A stretch of 7,588 nt of DNA from Candidatus Zhuqueibacterota bacterium (GTDB lineage Bacteria > Zhuqueibacterota > Zhuqueibacteria > Zhuqueibacterales > Zhuqueibacteraceae). Under the pieces are notes generated by a model that saw nothing but the letters and a program-made list of their open reading frames with translations, had not been told where the DNA came from and made no database searches. Numbering within the stretch: position 1 is the stretch's first letter; every line of letters starts with the position of its first letter. Location: NCBI GenBank assembly GCA_013361015.1, contig JABWAN010000232.1, positions 1-7,588 of the forward strand, read 5' to 3'. The position numbers and the translations under genes were made by a program. Of this stretch, positions 1 to 6,029 are shown one piece after another.

Positions 1-38
1 GGCGAGTGCGAGGGAGTCAGGCCGTAGGTTTTGATCAT
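1..38 (-). CDS. 5' end of a gene, possibly VOC/glyoxalase family (partial, apparent frameshift)
   Basis: Only the first 12 codons are inside the window. The ATG at 36-38 follows an AGAGG ribosome binding site (44-48) with a 5-base spacer, which is good support for a real start. The frame reads MIKTYGLT and then PSHS. Restoring one A after base C14 (CCC to CAC) would make it read MIKTYGLTHLALA. From memory, that is a very common N-terminus of vicinal-oxygen-chelate (glyoxalase/bleomycin-resistance) proteins, in which this early His is a metal ligand. The gene is therefore either a VOC protein with a one-base deletion (real or a sequencing error near a contig end) or something else that resembles it by chance. 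Twelve codons cannot decide. It lies downstream of the small hypothetical gene with a 121-base gap. Confidence 0.45.
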   Translation of the reverse strand, partial: MIKTYGLTPSHS

Positions 39-43
39 TGCGA

Positions 44-48
44 CCTCT
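44..48 (-). promoter_or_regulatory. Ribosome binding site for the gene starting at 38
   Basis: On the minus strand AGAGG stands five bases before the ATG at 36-38. It is the main evidence that a coding region runs off the left edge of the window. Confidence 0.5.
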
Positions 49-159
49 CAAGGCAGCAACAATTTTTCGCTAAAATTAAAACGCGATTTGCTCAATGAAA
101 TGGGCAGATTGCGTTGTTTTTTTTGCGCTAAAATACTTCATTTCCAAACGTGCCTTCAA

Positions 160-399
160 TTACGGCTTGTCGGCTGCCGGCTCGGCAAATGAAAATTCCG
201 CTTCCGAAAATTCAATTGAGGTGACCGCCTCGGGCGCGATTAAAACTGCTTTGTTATCTTCATCAACAGTCATAATCAGTTGATTGCTGACAATAATCTC
301 CGGGTGCTTGATGAAATGCTTTTGCCCATTATCCAAGTGAAACCAAAACGGCTTGAAAGGCCGCTGGCTGGCAACCTTGCGGATTTCTTGAACGTCCAT
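160..399 (-). CDS. Small conserved hypothetical protein (79 aa)
   Basis: This encodes a soluble 79-residue protein beginning MDVQEIRKVASQRPFKPFWF and ending DKP before a TAA stop. The 'RPFKPFWFHLDNGQ...HPEII...' layout followed by a short beta-rich stretch ending 'VTSIEF' recalls a family of about 75-90-residue hypothetical proteins, usually with an 'RPF.PF.I.L.DG' start, seen in Planctomycetes, Verrucomicrobia, Acidobacteria and similar genomes. I know of no established function. It has no signal peptide or membrane segment. The reading frame is open up to 498, but the start at 397-399 is chosen because GGAGG (405-409) sits five bases upstream and the family similarity begins there. The longer version would add an unlikely Phe/Lys-rich stretch. 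GC at third codon positions is roughly 50% by eye over the first 40 codons, lower than in the neighbouring enzyme genes. It lies 155 bases downstream of the RND pump gene on the same strand. Confidence 0.75.
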   Translation of the reverse strand: MDVQEIRKVASQRPFKPFWFHLDNGQKHFIKHPEIIVSNQLIMTVDEDNKAVLIAPEAVTSIEFSEAEFSFAEPAADKP

Positions 400-404
400 T
401 GGCG

Positions 405-409
405 CCTCC
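405..409 (-). promoter_or_regulatory. Strong ribosome binding site deciding the start at 399
   Basis: On the minus strand GGAGG is followed by a 5-base spacer (CGCCA) and then ATG at 397-399. A second ATG (409-411) directly abuts this motif and so cannot use it. The site therefore favours MDVQ as the true N-terminus. Confidence 0.65.
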
Positions 410-490
410 ATGAAATACTTAATCAATTTGAAAAATTTGCGTACTTCAAAAAAGATAACAAGACTTGAACAAAAAGCAAGTGTATCGTTT

Positions 491-530
491 TTCTCCACGA
501 CACTCCTGTGAACTCCGCTGCTCCGTGTTT
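491..530 (-). repeat. Degenerate CGGAG-type short tandem repeat
   Basis: On the plus strand CTCC occurs at 493, 503, 513 and 521, a spacing of 10, 10 and 8 bases. Read on the minus strand this is a purine-rich run of (C/A)GGAG units separated by CA/GT-rich linkers and flanked by A/T runs. It resembles the 'CACGGAG' type of degenerate intergenic repeat that I recall from several environmental genomes. It lies between the RND stop and the small hypothetical gene. No hairpin with a U-run is obvious, so I do not call it a terminator. Confidence 0.4.
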
Positions 531-554
531 AGAAAAAACTTTCGATGGGTTTGA

Positions 555-3500
555 TCATGCCTCTGCTTCCACCAATTCTTCTCTACGCCGCACAGGTGCG
601 GTGCTCACATCTGGCCGATGAAATTCTTTGGAGAAATAAGAATAAATCGCCGGAATCACGTACAGCGTCAAGCCGCTGGCGAAAATCATTCCGCCTACAA
701 CGGCAATACCCATGGACACGCGGCTTTCGGCGCCGGTGCCCAAACCGAGGGCAATCGGTAAAATGCCAAGAATCGTCGACAAGCTCGTCATGAGAATCGG
801 GCGGAAACGCGCGGCCGCGGCGCTTTGTACGGCTTCCCTCACCGACAGCCCGGTCGCTTTGCGTTGATTGGCAAACTCCACGATCAAAATGCCGTTCTTT
901 GTCACCAAGCCGATCAGCATAATTTGGCCGATCTGGCTGAAGATGTTGATGGTTTGATTGAAGTACCACAGCGACAACAACGCGCCGGCCACTGCGAGCG
1001 GCACCGTGAACATAATGATAAAAGGATCGCGGAAGCTTTCGAATTGCGCCGCCAAGATGAGATACGTCAATACCAGCGCCAGGATGAAAACAAAAATCAA
1101 GCTCGAGGAGCTTTCAGCGAAGTCGCGCGCCGCGCCGGAGAGCGTGGTGCTGAACGATTCGTCCAAAACTTTTGCGGCAATTTCATCCATGGCTTTGATG
1201 CCATCTCCCAAAGTATAACCGGGTGCGAGGCCCGCAGACACCGTGGCCGCAATGTAGCGATTGAAGCGAAAAAGCTGCGGGGGATTGGATTGCTCGGAAG
1301 TTTTAACGACGTTGTCGAGTTGAACGAGTTCGCCGCTGTTGCTGCGCACGAAAATTGAAGTGAGATCGACCGGCTCGTCGCGATTTTGCCGCGTGAGCTG
1401 ACCGAGCACTTGATACTGTTTGTCATCTTTGATGAAATAGCCGTAGCGTGCTTCGCTCAATGTGAGCTGCAACGTTTGCGCAACCTCGCGCACCGACACG
1501 CCAAGCGAGCGGGCGCGATCACGATCAATCTCAATCACCAACTCCGGCTTGTTAAATTTCAAATTTAAATCCACCGCGCTGAAAGCCGGGTGGTCGTTCG
1601 CTTGTTCCATAAATCTCGGCAACACTTCTTTGAGCTTCGCAAAGTTCGGCGCTTGAATCACGTATTGCACCGGCAAGCCGAATCGTGCCATGCCGCCGCC
1701 GACGGCGATGGTTTGCTCCTGATTGACGATGGTGCGCGCGTCGTTCAAGGTTCTCACCGAGCGCGCCATGGCCTCGGCGATTTCCTGCTGCGTGCGCTCG
1801 CGCTTGTCCGGCGCGACCAAAGTGACCGTGGTGTTGCCGGCATTGGCGCCGCCGGCCCATCCGGAAGTGTTGGCGATCACCGCATCGGCCTCCGGCACTT
1901 CTTTTCTCACGAGTTCGATCAGACTATCCATGTATTTATCCATGCGTTCGAACGACGTGCCTTCCGGTCCGGTGGAGATCAAGCGAAAGCGGCTGCGATC
2001 TTCCATCGGCGCCAGCTCTTGTGGCAGAATCGTTGCGAAAAGCCACATCAGGCCGGTGGAAAACAGAATGGCGACGAAACCGAGCCAACGCACGCGCATG
2101 AACGAGGCCAAAGAGCTTGCGTAGGCGTTGAGTAGTTTTACAAAAAACGGCTCGGTCTTGCGATAAAACCAGCTATGCTGTGCGTGGGCCTTAATCATGC
2201 GGCTGCTCAACATGGGCGTGAGCGTGAGCGCGATAAACGCCGAGATCGCCACCGAGCCGCCGATCACGATGCCGAATTCTTTGAAAAGCCGGCCGGTGAG
2301 ACCCTGCAAAAAGACAATGGGCATGAACACCGCAATGAGCGCAACGGTGGTCGAGATGACGGCAAAATAAACTTCCTTCGAGCCTTTGAGTCCGGCCTCG
2401 ATGGGATTCATGCCGTCTTCAATTTTGGCGAATATATTTTCCAGCACGACGATGGCGTCATCGACCACCATGCCGATGGCCAGCACCAATCCCAGCAGCG
2501 TCAACACGTTGATGGAGAAGCCCGCGAGATACATGATGAAGAAAGAACCGATCAGTGAGATCGGAATGGCGAACACGGGGATGAGCGTGGTGCGCCAATC
2601 GCGCAAAAAGAGAAAGATGATCAACACCACCAAACCGAAAGCGGTTAAAATGGTTTCCTGCACTTCAGAGATGGATTTGCGAATGTATTGCGTGGTGTCC
2701 CATCCGACGCTCAGCACGACGTCGTCTCCCAAGTCTTTTTCGATCTCCTCCAGGCGGCGAAAAAACTCATCGGCAATGGAAATGTGATTGGAACCCGGTT
2801 GCGGCACGACGGCGACGGCCACACGCGGCCCGCTTAAGCCTTTCGAGATTTGCCGCAGATTTTCCGGCGCTAGCTCGGCATAGCCGATGTCGCTAAAACG
2901 CACCAAGCGCCCGTCCTGTTCGCGGATAATGAGATTGTTGAATTCCTCCGGCGTTTCCAGGCGGCTCAAAGTCCGCACGGTCAATTCGACGTCGTTGCCT
3001 TCAATGCGACCGGAAGGCAGTTCGAGGTTTTCCGCGTTGAGCGCGCTGCGCACGTCCAGCGGCGTGACTTGATACGCGGCGAGCTTGTTCGGATTCATCC
3101 ACAAGCGCATCGAGTAACGCTTTTCACCGAAGATGCGCACTTCAGCGACTCCGGGAATGGTCTGCAGACGTTCCTTGAATATTTTATCTGCCAGCTCGCT
3201 CAATTGCAGCAAGTTGCGCGTGTTACTGCTGATGTTCATAACGACAATGGGAAACGCATCCGCATCGGCTTTGGAAACTCTGGGTGGATCGGCATCCGGC
3301 GGCAAGTTACCCACTGCGCCGGCGACTTTGTCGCGCACGTCGTTGGCCGCGGTTTCCAAATCAACACTCAGATCAAATTCAATCGTGATGCTGCTGCGGC
3401 CTTCGCGGCTGGCGGAGTTAATGGTGCGAATACCGGGCACGGCGCTGATGTCTTCTTCGAGAATCGCAGTGATTTGCGATTCGATGACTTGAGCGTTGGC

Positions 3501-3659
3501 GCCGGGATATGAAGTATCGACGGAGATAATCGCCGGATCGACGTTCGGATATTCACGCACGCCGAGATACGTGAAACCGATCACACCAAACAAAACGATG
3601 ATAATCGACAGCACCCATGTTAACACCGGGCGCTGAATGCAGGTTGCGGACAGGCTCAT
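555..3659 (-). CDS. RND-family multidrug efflux pump, inner-membrane permease subunit (HAE1/AcrB-like)
   Basis: This is a full-length 1034-residue proton-driven RND permease, the family's usual size (about 1020-1050). It would trimerise in the inner membrane and export hydrophobic or amphiphilic compounds through a periplasmic adaptor and an outer-membrane channel. The layout is canonical: TM1 at about 12-32, a large periplasmic porter/docking loop at about 33-335, TM2-TM6 at about 336-483, TM7 at about 523-545, a second periplasmic loop at about 546-851, and TM8-TM12 at about 852-1007. The proton-relay residues are present: Asp400-Asp401 in TM4 (GMVVDDAIVV) and Lys921 in TM10 (GLVTKNGILIVEF). 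The early 'REYPNVDPAIISVDTSYPGA' and 'SREGRSSITIEFDL' motifs fit the HAE1 (drug) branch rather than the heavy-metal branch. The ATG at 3657-3659 has only a weak GTGAG upstream. There is no adaptor or TolC-like gene on either side, which is unusual. The substrate cannot be predicted. An export role for something other than drugs remains possible. Confidence 0.95.
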   Translation of the reverse strand: MSLSATCIQRPVLTWVLSIIIVLFGVIGFTYLGVREYPNVDPAIISVDTSYPGANAQVIESQITAILEEDISAVPGIRTINSASREGRSSITIEFDLSVDLETAANDVRDKVAGAVGNLPPDADPPRVSKADADAFPIVVMNISSNTRNLLQLSELADKIFKERLQTIPGVAEVRIFGEKRYSMRLWMNPNKLAAYQVTPLDVRSALNAENLELPSGRIEGNDVELTVRTLSRLETPEEFNNLIIREQDGRLVRFSDIGYAELAPENLRQISKGLSGPRVAVAVVPQPGSNHISIADEFFRRLEEIEKDLGDDVVLSVGWDTTQYIRKSISEVQETILTAFGLVVLIIFLFLRDWRTTLIPVFAIPISLIGSFFIMYLAGFSINVLTLLGLVLAIGMVVDDAIVVLENIFAKIEDGMNPIEAGLKGSKEVYFAVISTTVALIAVFMPIVFLQGLTGRLFKEFGIVIGGSVAISAFIALTLTPMLSSRMIKAHAQHSWFYRKTEPFFVKLLNAYASSLASFMRVRWLGFVAILFSTGLMWLFATILPQELAPMEDRSRFRLISTGPEGTSFERMDKYMDSLIELVRKEVPEADAVIANTSGWAGGANAGNTTVTLVAPDKRERTQQEIAEAMARSVRTLNDARTIVNQEQTIAVGGGMARFGLPVQYVIQAPNFAKLKEVLPRFMEQANDHPAFSAVDLNLKFNKPELVIEIDRDRARSLGVSVREVAQTLQLTLSEARYGYFIKDDKQYQVLGQLTRQNRDEPVDLTSIFVRSNSGELVQLDNVVKTSEQSNPPQLFRFNRYIAATVSAGLAPGYTLGDGIKAMDEIAAKVLDESFSTTLSGAARDFAESSSSLIFVFILALVLTYLILAAQFESFRDPFIIMFTVPLAVAGALLSLWYFNQTINIFSQIGQIMLIGLVTKNGILIVEFANQRKATGLSVREAVQSAAAARFRPILMTSLSTILGILPIALGLGTGAESRVSMGIAVVGGMIFASGLTLYVIPAIYSYFSKEFHRPDVSTAPVRRREELVEAEA

Positions 3660-3674
3660 GGGAGTCTCACTAGG

Positions 3675-3704
3675 ATAATGCTAGCAGTGAATACAGCAGG
3701 TCAA
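3675..3704 (-). promoter_or_regulatory. Possible sigma70-like promoter for the RND pump gene
   Basis: On the minus strand TTGACC (3704-3699) lies 18 bases upstream of CATTAT (3680-3675), matching the consensus at 5 of 6 and 4 of 6 positions. It would give a very short leader before the ATG at 3659. The host's promoter rules are unknown, so this is a weak call. It agrees with the terminator-like hairpin further upstream, which suggests that the pump gene is transcribed separately from the ureide genes. Confidence 0.25.
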
Positions 3705-3793
3705 TTACGCTTTGCGCTTAAACGGTGCTGGCCGAGAGCGGCACGGAGCCAATACCAAAACAACCATATTCTCTCAAAGATGGCTCTTTGCTT

Positions 3794-3813
3794 TAAAAAC
3801 AGAACCATTCTGT
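3794..3813 (-). terminator. Candidate intrinsic terminator after the ureide cluster
   Basis: On the minus strand the 6-bp stem ACAGAA/TTCTGT (3813-3808 with 3804-3799) closes a 3-base TGG loop and is followed directly by TTTT. The stem is short and only one third GC, so on its own it would be weak. The larger inverted repeat (3814-3879) immediately upstream may strengthen it. Its place between the last ureide gene and the RND gene suits a transcript end. Confidence 0.4.
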
Positions 3814-3881
3814 AAGTGGATTTAACGGAGCAAGCGGATGAGTTTGACCAAGTAGCCGCTTCATCCGTCAAATCCGCTTGC
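3814..3881. repeat. Compound intergenic inverted repeat with alternative pairings
   Basis: The outer arms 3814-3829 and 3864-3879 are 16 bases each and pair at 14 Watson-Crick positions plus one wobble and one mismatch. A second perfect 10-base inverted pair, GCAAGCGGAT (3830-3839) with ATCCGCTTGC (3872-3881), shares the right arm and so excludes the first. A third pair, AAGCGG (3832-3837) with CCGCTT (3856-3861), can nest inside the outer stem. On the minus strand the right side reads as degenerate CGGAT units 8-9 bases apart. This looks like a small palindromic intergenic repeat of the REP/MITE-like kind, or a processed or terminating hairpin for the ureide transcript. Confidence 0.55.
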
Positions 3882-3930
3882 AAAATTCTTTTAGCTGTGG
3901 CTCGTTCGCCTTCTGTTTTGAGAAAGACTT

Positions 3931-5169
3931 TTAATCCGCCAATAAAGCCAGCGCATGTGCGAGCACAGTGGTGCCGTGCGCAATCGCTTCCGGTGAAGCA
4001 TATTCATCGGGACGATGACTCACGCCGCCGCGGCAGGGAATAAACAGCATGGCCACCGGTGCAACACGAGACATGAATAGCGCATCATGGTAGGCGCGAC
4101 TCACCATTTTCCGAAACGCAAGCCCGGTGTTCGTACACGCAAGAGCGAGCGCCTCCACCAATTTCGAGTCGCACTGTGCCGGCGCATCGGCGTTCAACAC
4201 TTCGCTACGAATGTGCACCCCGCGCCGCGTGGTTGCTTCCTCGCAGGCCATTGCGATACTCCGCAACACCTCGTCGCGCCGCGCTCCGTCCGTGTCGCGC
4301 ACATCAAGCTCCATGCGCACACGGCTGGGAATGCTATTGACTGCGCCGGGAAAAACTTCACACACGCCCACGGTTGCAACCGTGTCGAGCGCGCCGGTTC
4401 CTCGCGCGGCACGCTCGACGGCCAGCGCAATCTCCGCTGCGGCAACGAAAGCATCGTGACGCTCGGGCATCAACACCGTGCCAGCGTGACCGCCCTCACC
4501 TTCAAGTGTCAAACGAAGACTGGCAGGCGCGGCAATCGCGGTCACAACGCCGAGCGGAATGTTTTCGCGTTCGAGCAATGGGCCTTGTTCGATATGCAGC
4601 TCGAGAAAGCCTGCATAGTAGTCATTCGGCAAACGCACACTTGCGAGCGGTCCGGCGAATCCCGCTTCCGTGCGCGCTTGATTGAGCGACTTGCCCTCGC
4701 GATCATGCAATCGTTCTCCGGCAGTGTCGTCCAGAGATCCGCATAACAAACGGCTGCCGAGACAACCAAGTCCGAAGCGTGTGGGTTCTTCCGAAGTAAA
4801 GACCAGCAGTTCGATTGAGCGTCGCGGCGCAAAGCCGGCGCGCTGCAAGCTGCGAATCGCCTCAAGTCCACCCAATACTCCGACGGTGCCATCGAAACGG
4901 CCCGCATTCGGAATGGCGTCGAGGTGCGAACCGGTGCCGATTGCCGGGCTTTCTGGTTCGCGCCCTTGCCAGCGCGCGAAGGTATTGCCCACGGCATCTT
5001 CACGGATTGCGAGCTTGGCCTCTGCGCACAAGTCTTTCACATATGCGCGCGCTTGGCGATCCATTTCCGAAAAGACGATGCGTGTGACTGAAGGCGACGG
5101 CGTGTCTGAAAACTGCGCGAGCGTTTCCAGCTCACGGCACAAGCGCTCGAGGTCAACGTGCAGGGACAT
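3931..5169 (-). CDS. uah: Ureidoglycolate amidohydrolase (plant-type UAH, M20 family)
   Basis: This 412-residue cytosolic M20-family metal-dependent amidohydrolase would hydrolyse (S)-ureidoglycolate to glyoxylate, two ammonia and CO2, the last ureide step. Segments recalled from Arabidopsis UAH line up closely along its length: 'FSDTPSPSVTR' (20-30), 'TGSHLDAIPNAGRFDG' (79-94), 'FTSEEPTRFG' (124-133), 'GVVTAIAAPASL' (207-218), 'GGHAGTVLMP' (226-235), 'SRAYHDALFMSR' (357-368) and 'GVSHRPDEYASPE' (382-394). Likely metal ligands are His82, Asp93, Glu128, His192 and His385, with Glu127 as general base. His228 and His361 are further conserved active-site residues. Upstream the frame stays open to 5307, but the family N-terminus starts near MSLHVDLERL. 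The ATG at 5167-5169 is therefore chosen, and it overlaps the preceding aminohydrolase gene by 17 bases. No good ribosome binding site is visible, so translation is probably coupled. An N-carbamoyl-amino-acid hydrolase or allantoate amidohydrolase is less likely. Confidence 0.87.
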   Translation of the reverse strand: MSLHVDLERLCRELETLAQFSDTPSPSVTRIVFSEMDRQARAYVKDLCAEAKLAIREDAVGNTFARWQGREPESPAIGTGSHLDAIPNAGRFDGTVGVLGGLEAIRSLQRAGFAPRRSIELLVFTSEEPTRFGLGCLGSRLLCGSLDDTAGERLHDREGKSLNQARTEAGFAGPLASVRLPNDYYAGFLELHIEQGPLLERENIPLGVVTAIAAPASLRLTLEGEGGHAGTVLMPERHDAFVAAAEIALAVERAARGTGALDTVATVGVCEVFPGAVNSIPSRVRMELDVRDTDGARRDEVLRSIAMACEEATTRRGVHIRSEVLNADAPAQCDSKLVEALALACTNTGLAFRKMVSRAYHDALFMSRVAPVAMLFIPCRGGVSHRPDEYASPEAIAHGTTVLAHALALLAD

Positions 5170-5905
5170 AGTTTGCCAGCGGATGCCGATTCCAATCTTT
5201 ATAAATGAGGTATTTCGAAGGGACTTTGCCGAGCGCGCCAAACCATTGCGGACAGTAGGGCGCCATCCAAATGAAATCGCCCGCGGTGACCGGATACCAC
5301 TTCTCACCCAAGCGATATATACCGCCGCCGGCCAACATCAACAAGCCGTGTTCCATTACGTGAATCTCGACCATCGGCAGACTCGCACCGGGTTGATACG
5401 TCATGGTATTCACGGCAAAATCGAAGACTGGGTCGTCGGGAATGAGCGTGCGCACCTGCAGTGCTTCATCTCCTTGCAGTGGCTGTGGCGCAATGTTTTG
5501 TTCTTCGCCGACAAAGAAAGCCGGTGGCTTCAAACCTGGCAAGGGCTGATACGGTTTCTCGATCACAGCTACACGGCTGGCGCGCGCGGCGAGGACACGG
5601 GGCTTGTCCTCGGCGGGAATATAAGCATACCTCTCCGAGCGCAAACGCCGCTCCTCACCAGCGTGCGACAAAATCAACTCGCCTTCGAGAACATAGAGAA
5701 AACGTTGCGCTGCTGCCTGGCCGAGACTGCCGCCAATCTCAAGCTCTGCGGTGTATTGTGTGAATGCGGCTCCGGAGGCCGGCGAGGCATGCACAATGGC
5801 AGTTGCCTTGTGCATGCCCGGCAAGGGCGCGCGGACAAAGGTTTCGGGCGTCAAAAGAAAATGATCCGCCTCGCGAACGCTGCGTGTGTGGCCGAAGTGG
5901 TGCAT
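5153..5905 (-). CDS. allE: (S)-ureidoglycine aminohydrolase (bicupin, AllE/UGlyAH)
   Basis: This 250-residue bicupin enzyme would convert the unstable (S)-ureidoglycine to (S)-ureidoglycolate plus ammonia, probably with Mn2+. The E. coli protein (about 260 aa) is similar in size. The N-terminal cupin spans about 47-118 ('FLYVLEGELILSHAGEE') and the C-terminal catalytic cupin about 160-240. Metal ligands Glu180, His182, His186 and Gln220 appear in 'MVEIHVMEHG' and 'YCPQWFGA'. Tyr232 and Lys236 in 'KYLIYKDWNR' sit at the same distances from them as the catalytic Tyr and Lys I recall in the Arabidopsis enzyme. The ATG at 5903-5905 has a good AAGGA site (5912-5916) six bases upstream. The gene lies 124 bases after the allantoate amidohydrolase-like gene. 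Its last 17 bases overlap the start of the UAH gene. The product of the upstream enzyme would be its substrate, and its own product would feed UAH. Confidence 0.92.
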   Translation of the reverse strand: MHHFGHTRSVREADHFLLTPETFVRAPLPGMHKATAIVHASPASGAAFTQYTAELEIGGSLGQAAAQRFLYVLEGELILSHAGEERRLRSERYAYIPAEDKPRVLAARASRVAVIEKPYQPLPGLKPPAFFVGEEQNIAPQPLQGDEALQVRTLIPDDPVFDFAVNTMTYQPGASLPMVEIHVMEHGLLMLAGGGIYRLGEKWYPVTAGDFIWMAPYCPQWFGALGKVPSKYLIYKDWNRHPLANYVPAR

Positions 5906-5911
5906 GGGCTG

Positions 5912-5916
5912 TCCTT
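5912..5916 (-). promoter_or_regulatory. Ribosome binding site of the ureidoglycine aminohydrolase gene
   Basis: On the minus strand AAGGA is followed by a 6-base spacer and ATG at 5903-5905. It is the clearest ribosome binding site in the ureide cluster, in contrast to the weak sites of its two M20-family neighbours. Confidence 0.6.
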
Positions 5917-5948
5917 GAGGAAATGAGAACGCGAAGGTGACTATTGCG

Positions 5949-5994
5949 CCAAGGCTTGGTTGTATTTTTTTGAATGGTTCTAACGCGGCGCTAG
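5949..5994. promoter_or_regulatory. Two small palindromes in the gap between the first two ureide genes (possible operator sites)
   Basis: CCAAGGCTTGG (5949-5959) is a perfect 11-base odd-centred palindrome. CTAACGCGGCGCTAG (5980-5994) is a 15-base palindrome with one mismatched pair. They lie 20 bases apart in the 124-base gap upstream of the aminohydrolase gene. Neither is followed by a U-run on the coding strand, so a protein-binding site is more likely than a terminator. Short palindromes also arise by chance. Confidence 0.2.
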
Positions 5995-6029
5995 TACACG
6001 GTTATGGTTTTCGGTATAGATAATATCTT

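Noticed and set aside
400..498. Longer N-terminus for the small hypothetical protein, with a hydrophobic Phe-rich stretch
   Set aside because: The strong GGAGG site is correctly spaced only for the ATG at 397-399, and family resemblance begins there.
825..1358. A 177-codon plus-strand open frame and several shorter ones inside the RND gene
   Set aside because: All are antisense to a 1034-aa pump with intact motifs. The Gln/Arg/His-rich translations show no domain.
3701..3883. A 60-codon minus-strand open frame between the UAH and RND genes
   Set aside because: It runs through the compound inverted repeat and the candidate terminator, lacks a ribosome binding site and has no recognisable features.
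5170..5307. Longer N-terminus for the ureidoglycolate amidohydrolase
   Set aside because: The extra 46 residues are Arg-rich, overlap the aminohydrolase coding sequence in another frame and have no counterpart in the family. The alignment starts at MSLHVDLERL.
4682..5926. A 414-codon open frame on the plus strand
   Set aside because: It runs antisense across the well-supported ureidoglycine aminohydrolase and ureidoglycolate amidohydrolase genes. Its protein is rich in Arg, Ser and His with no recognisable motif, as expected for a mirror frame.
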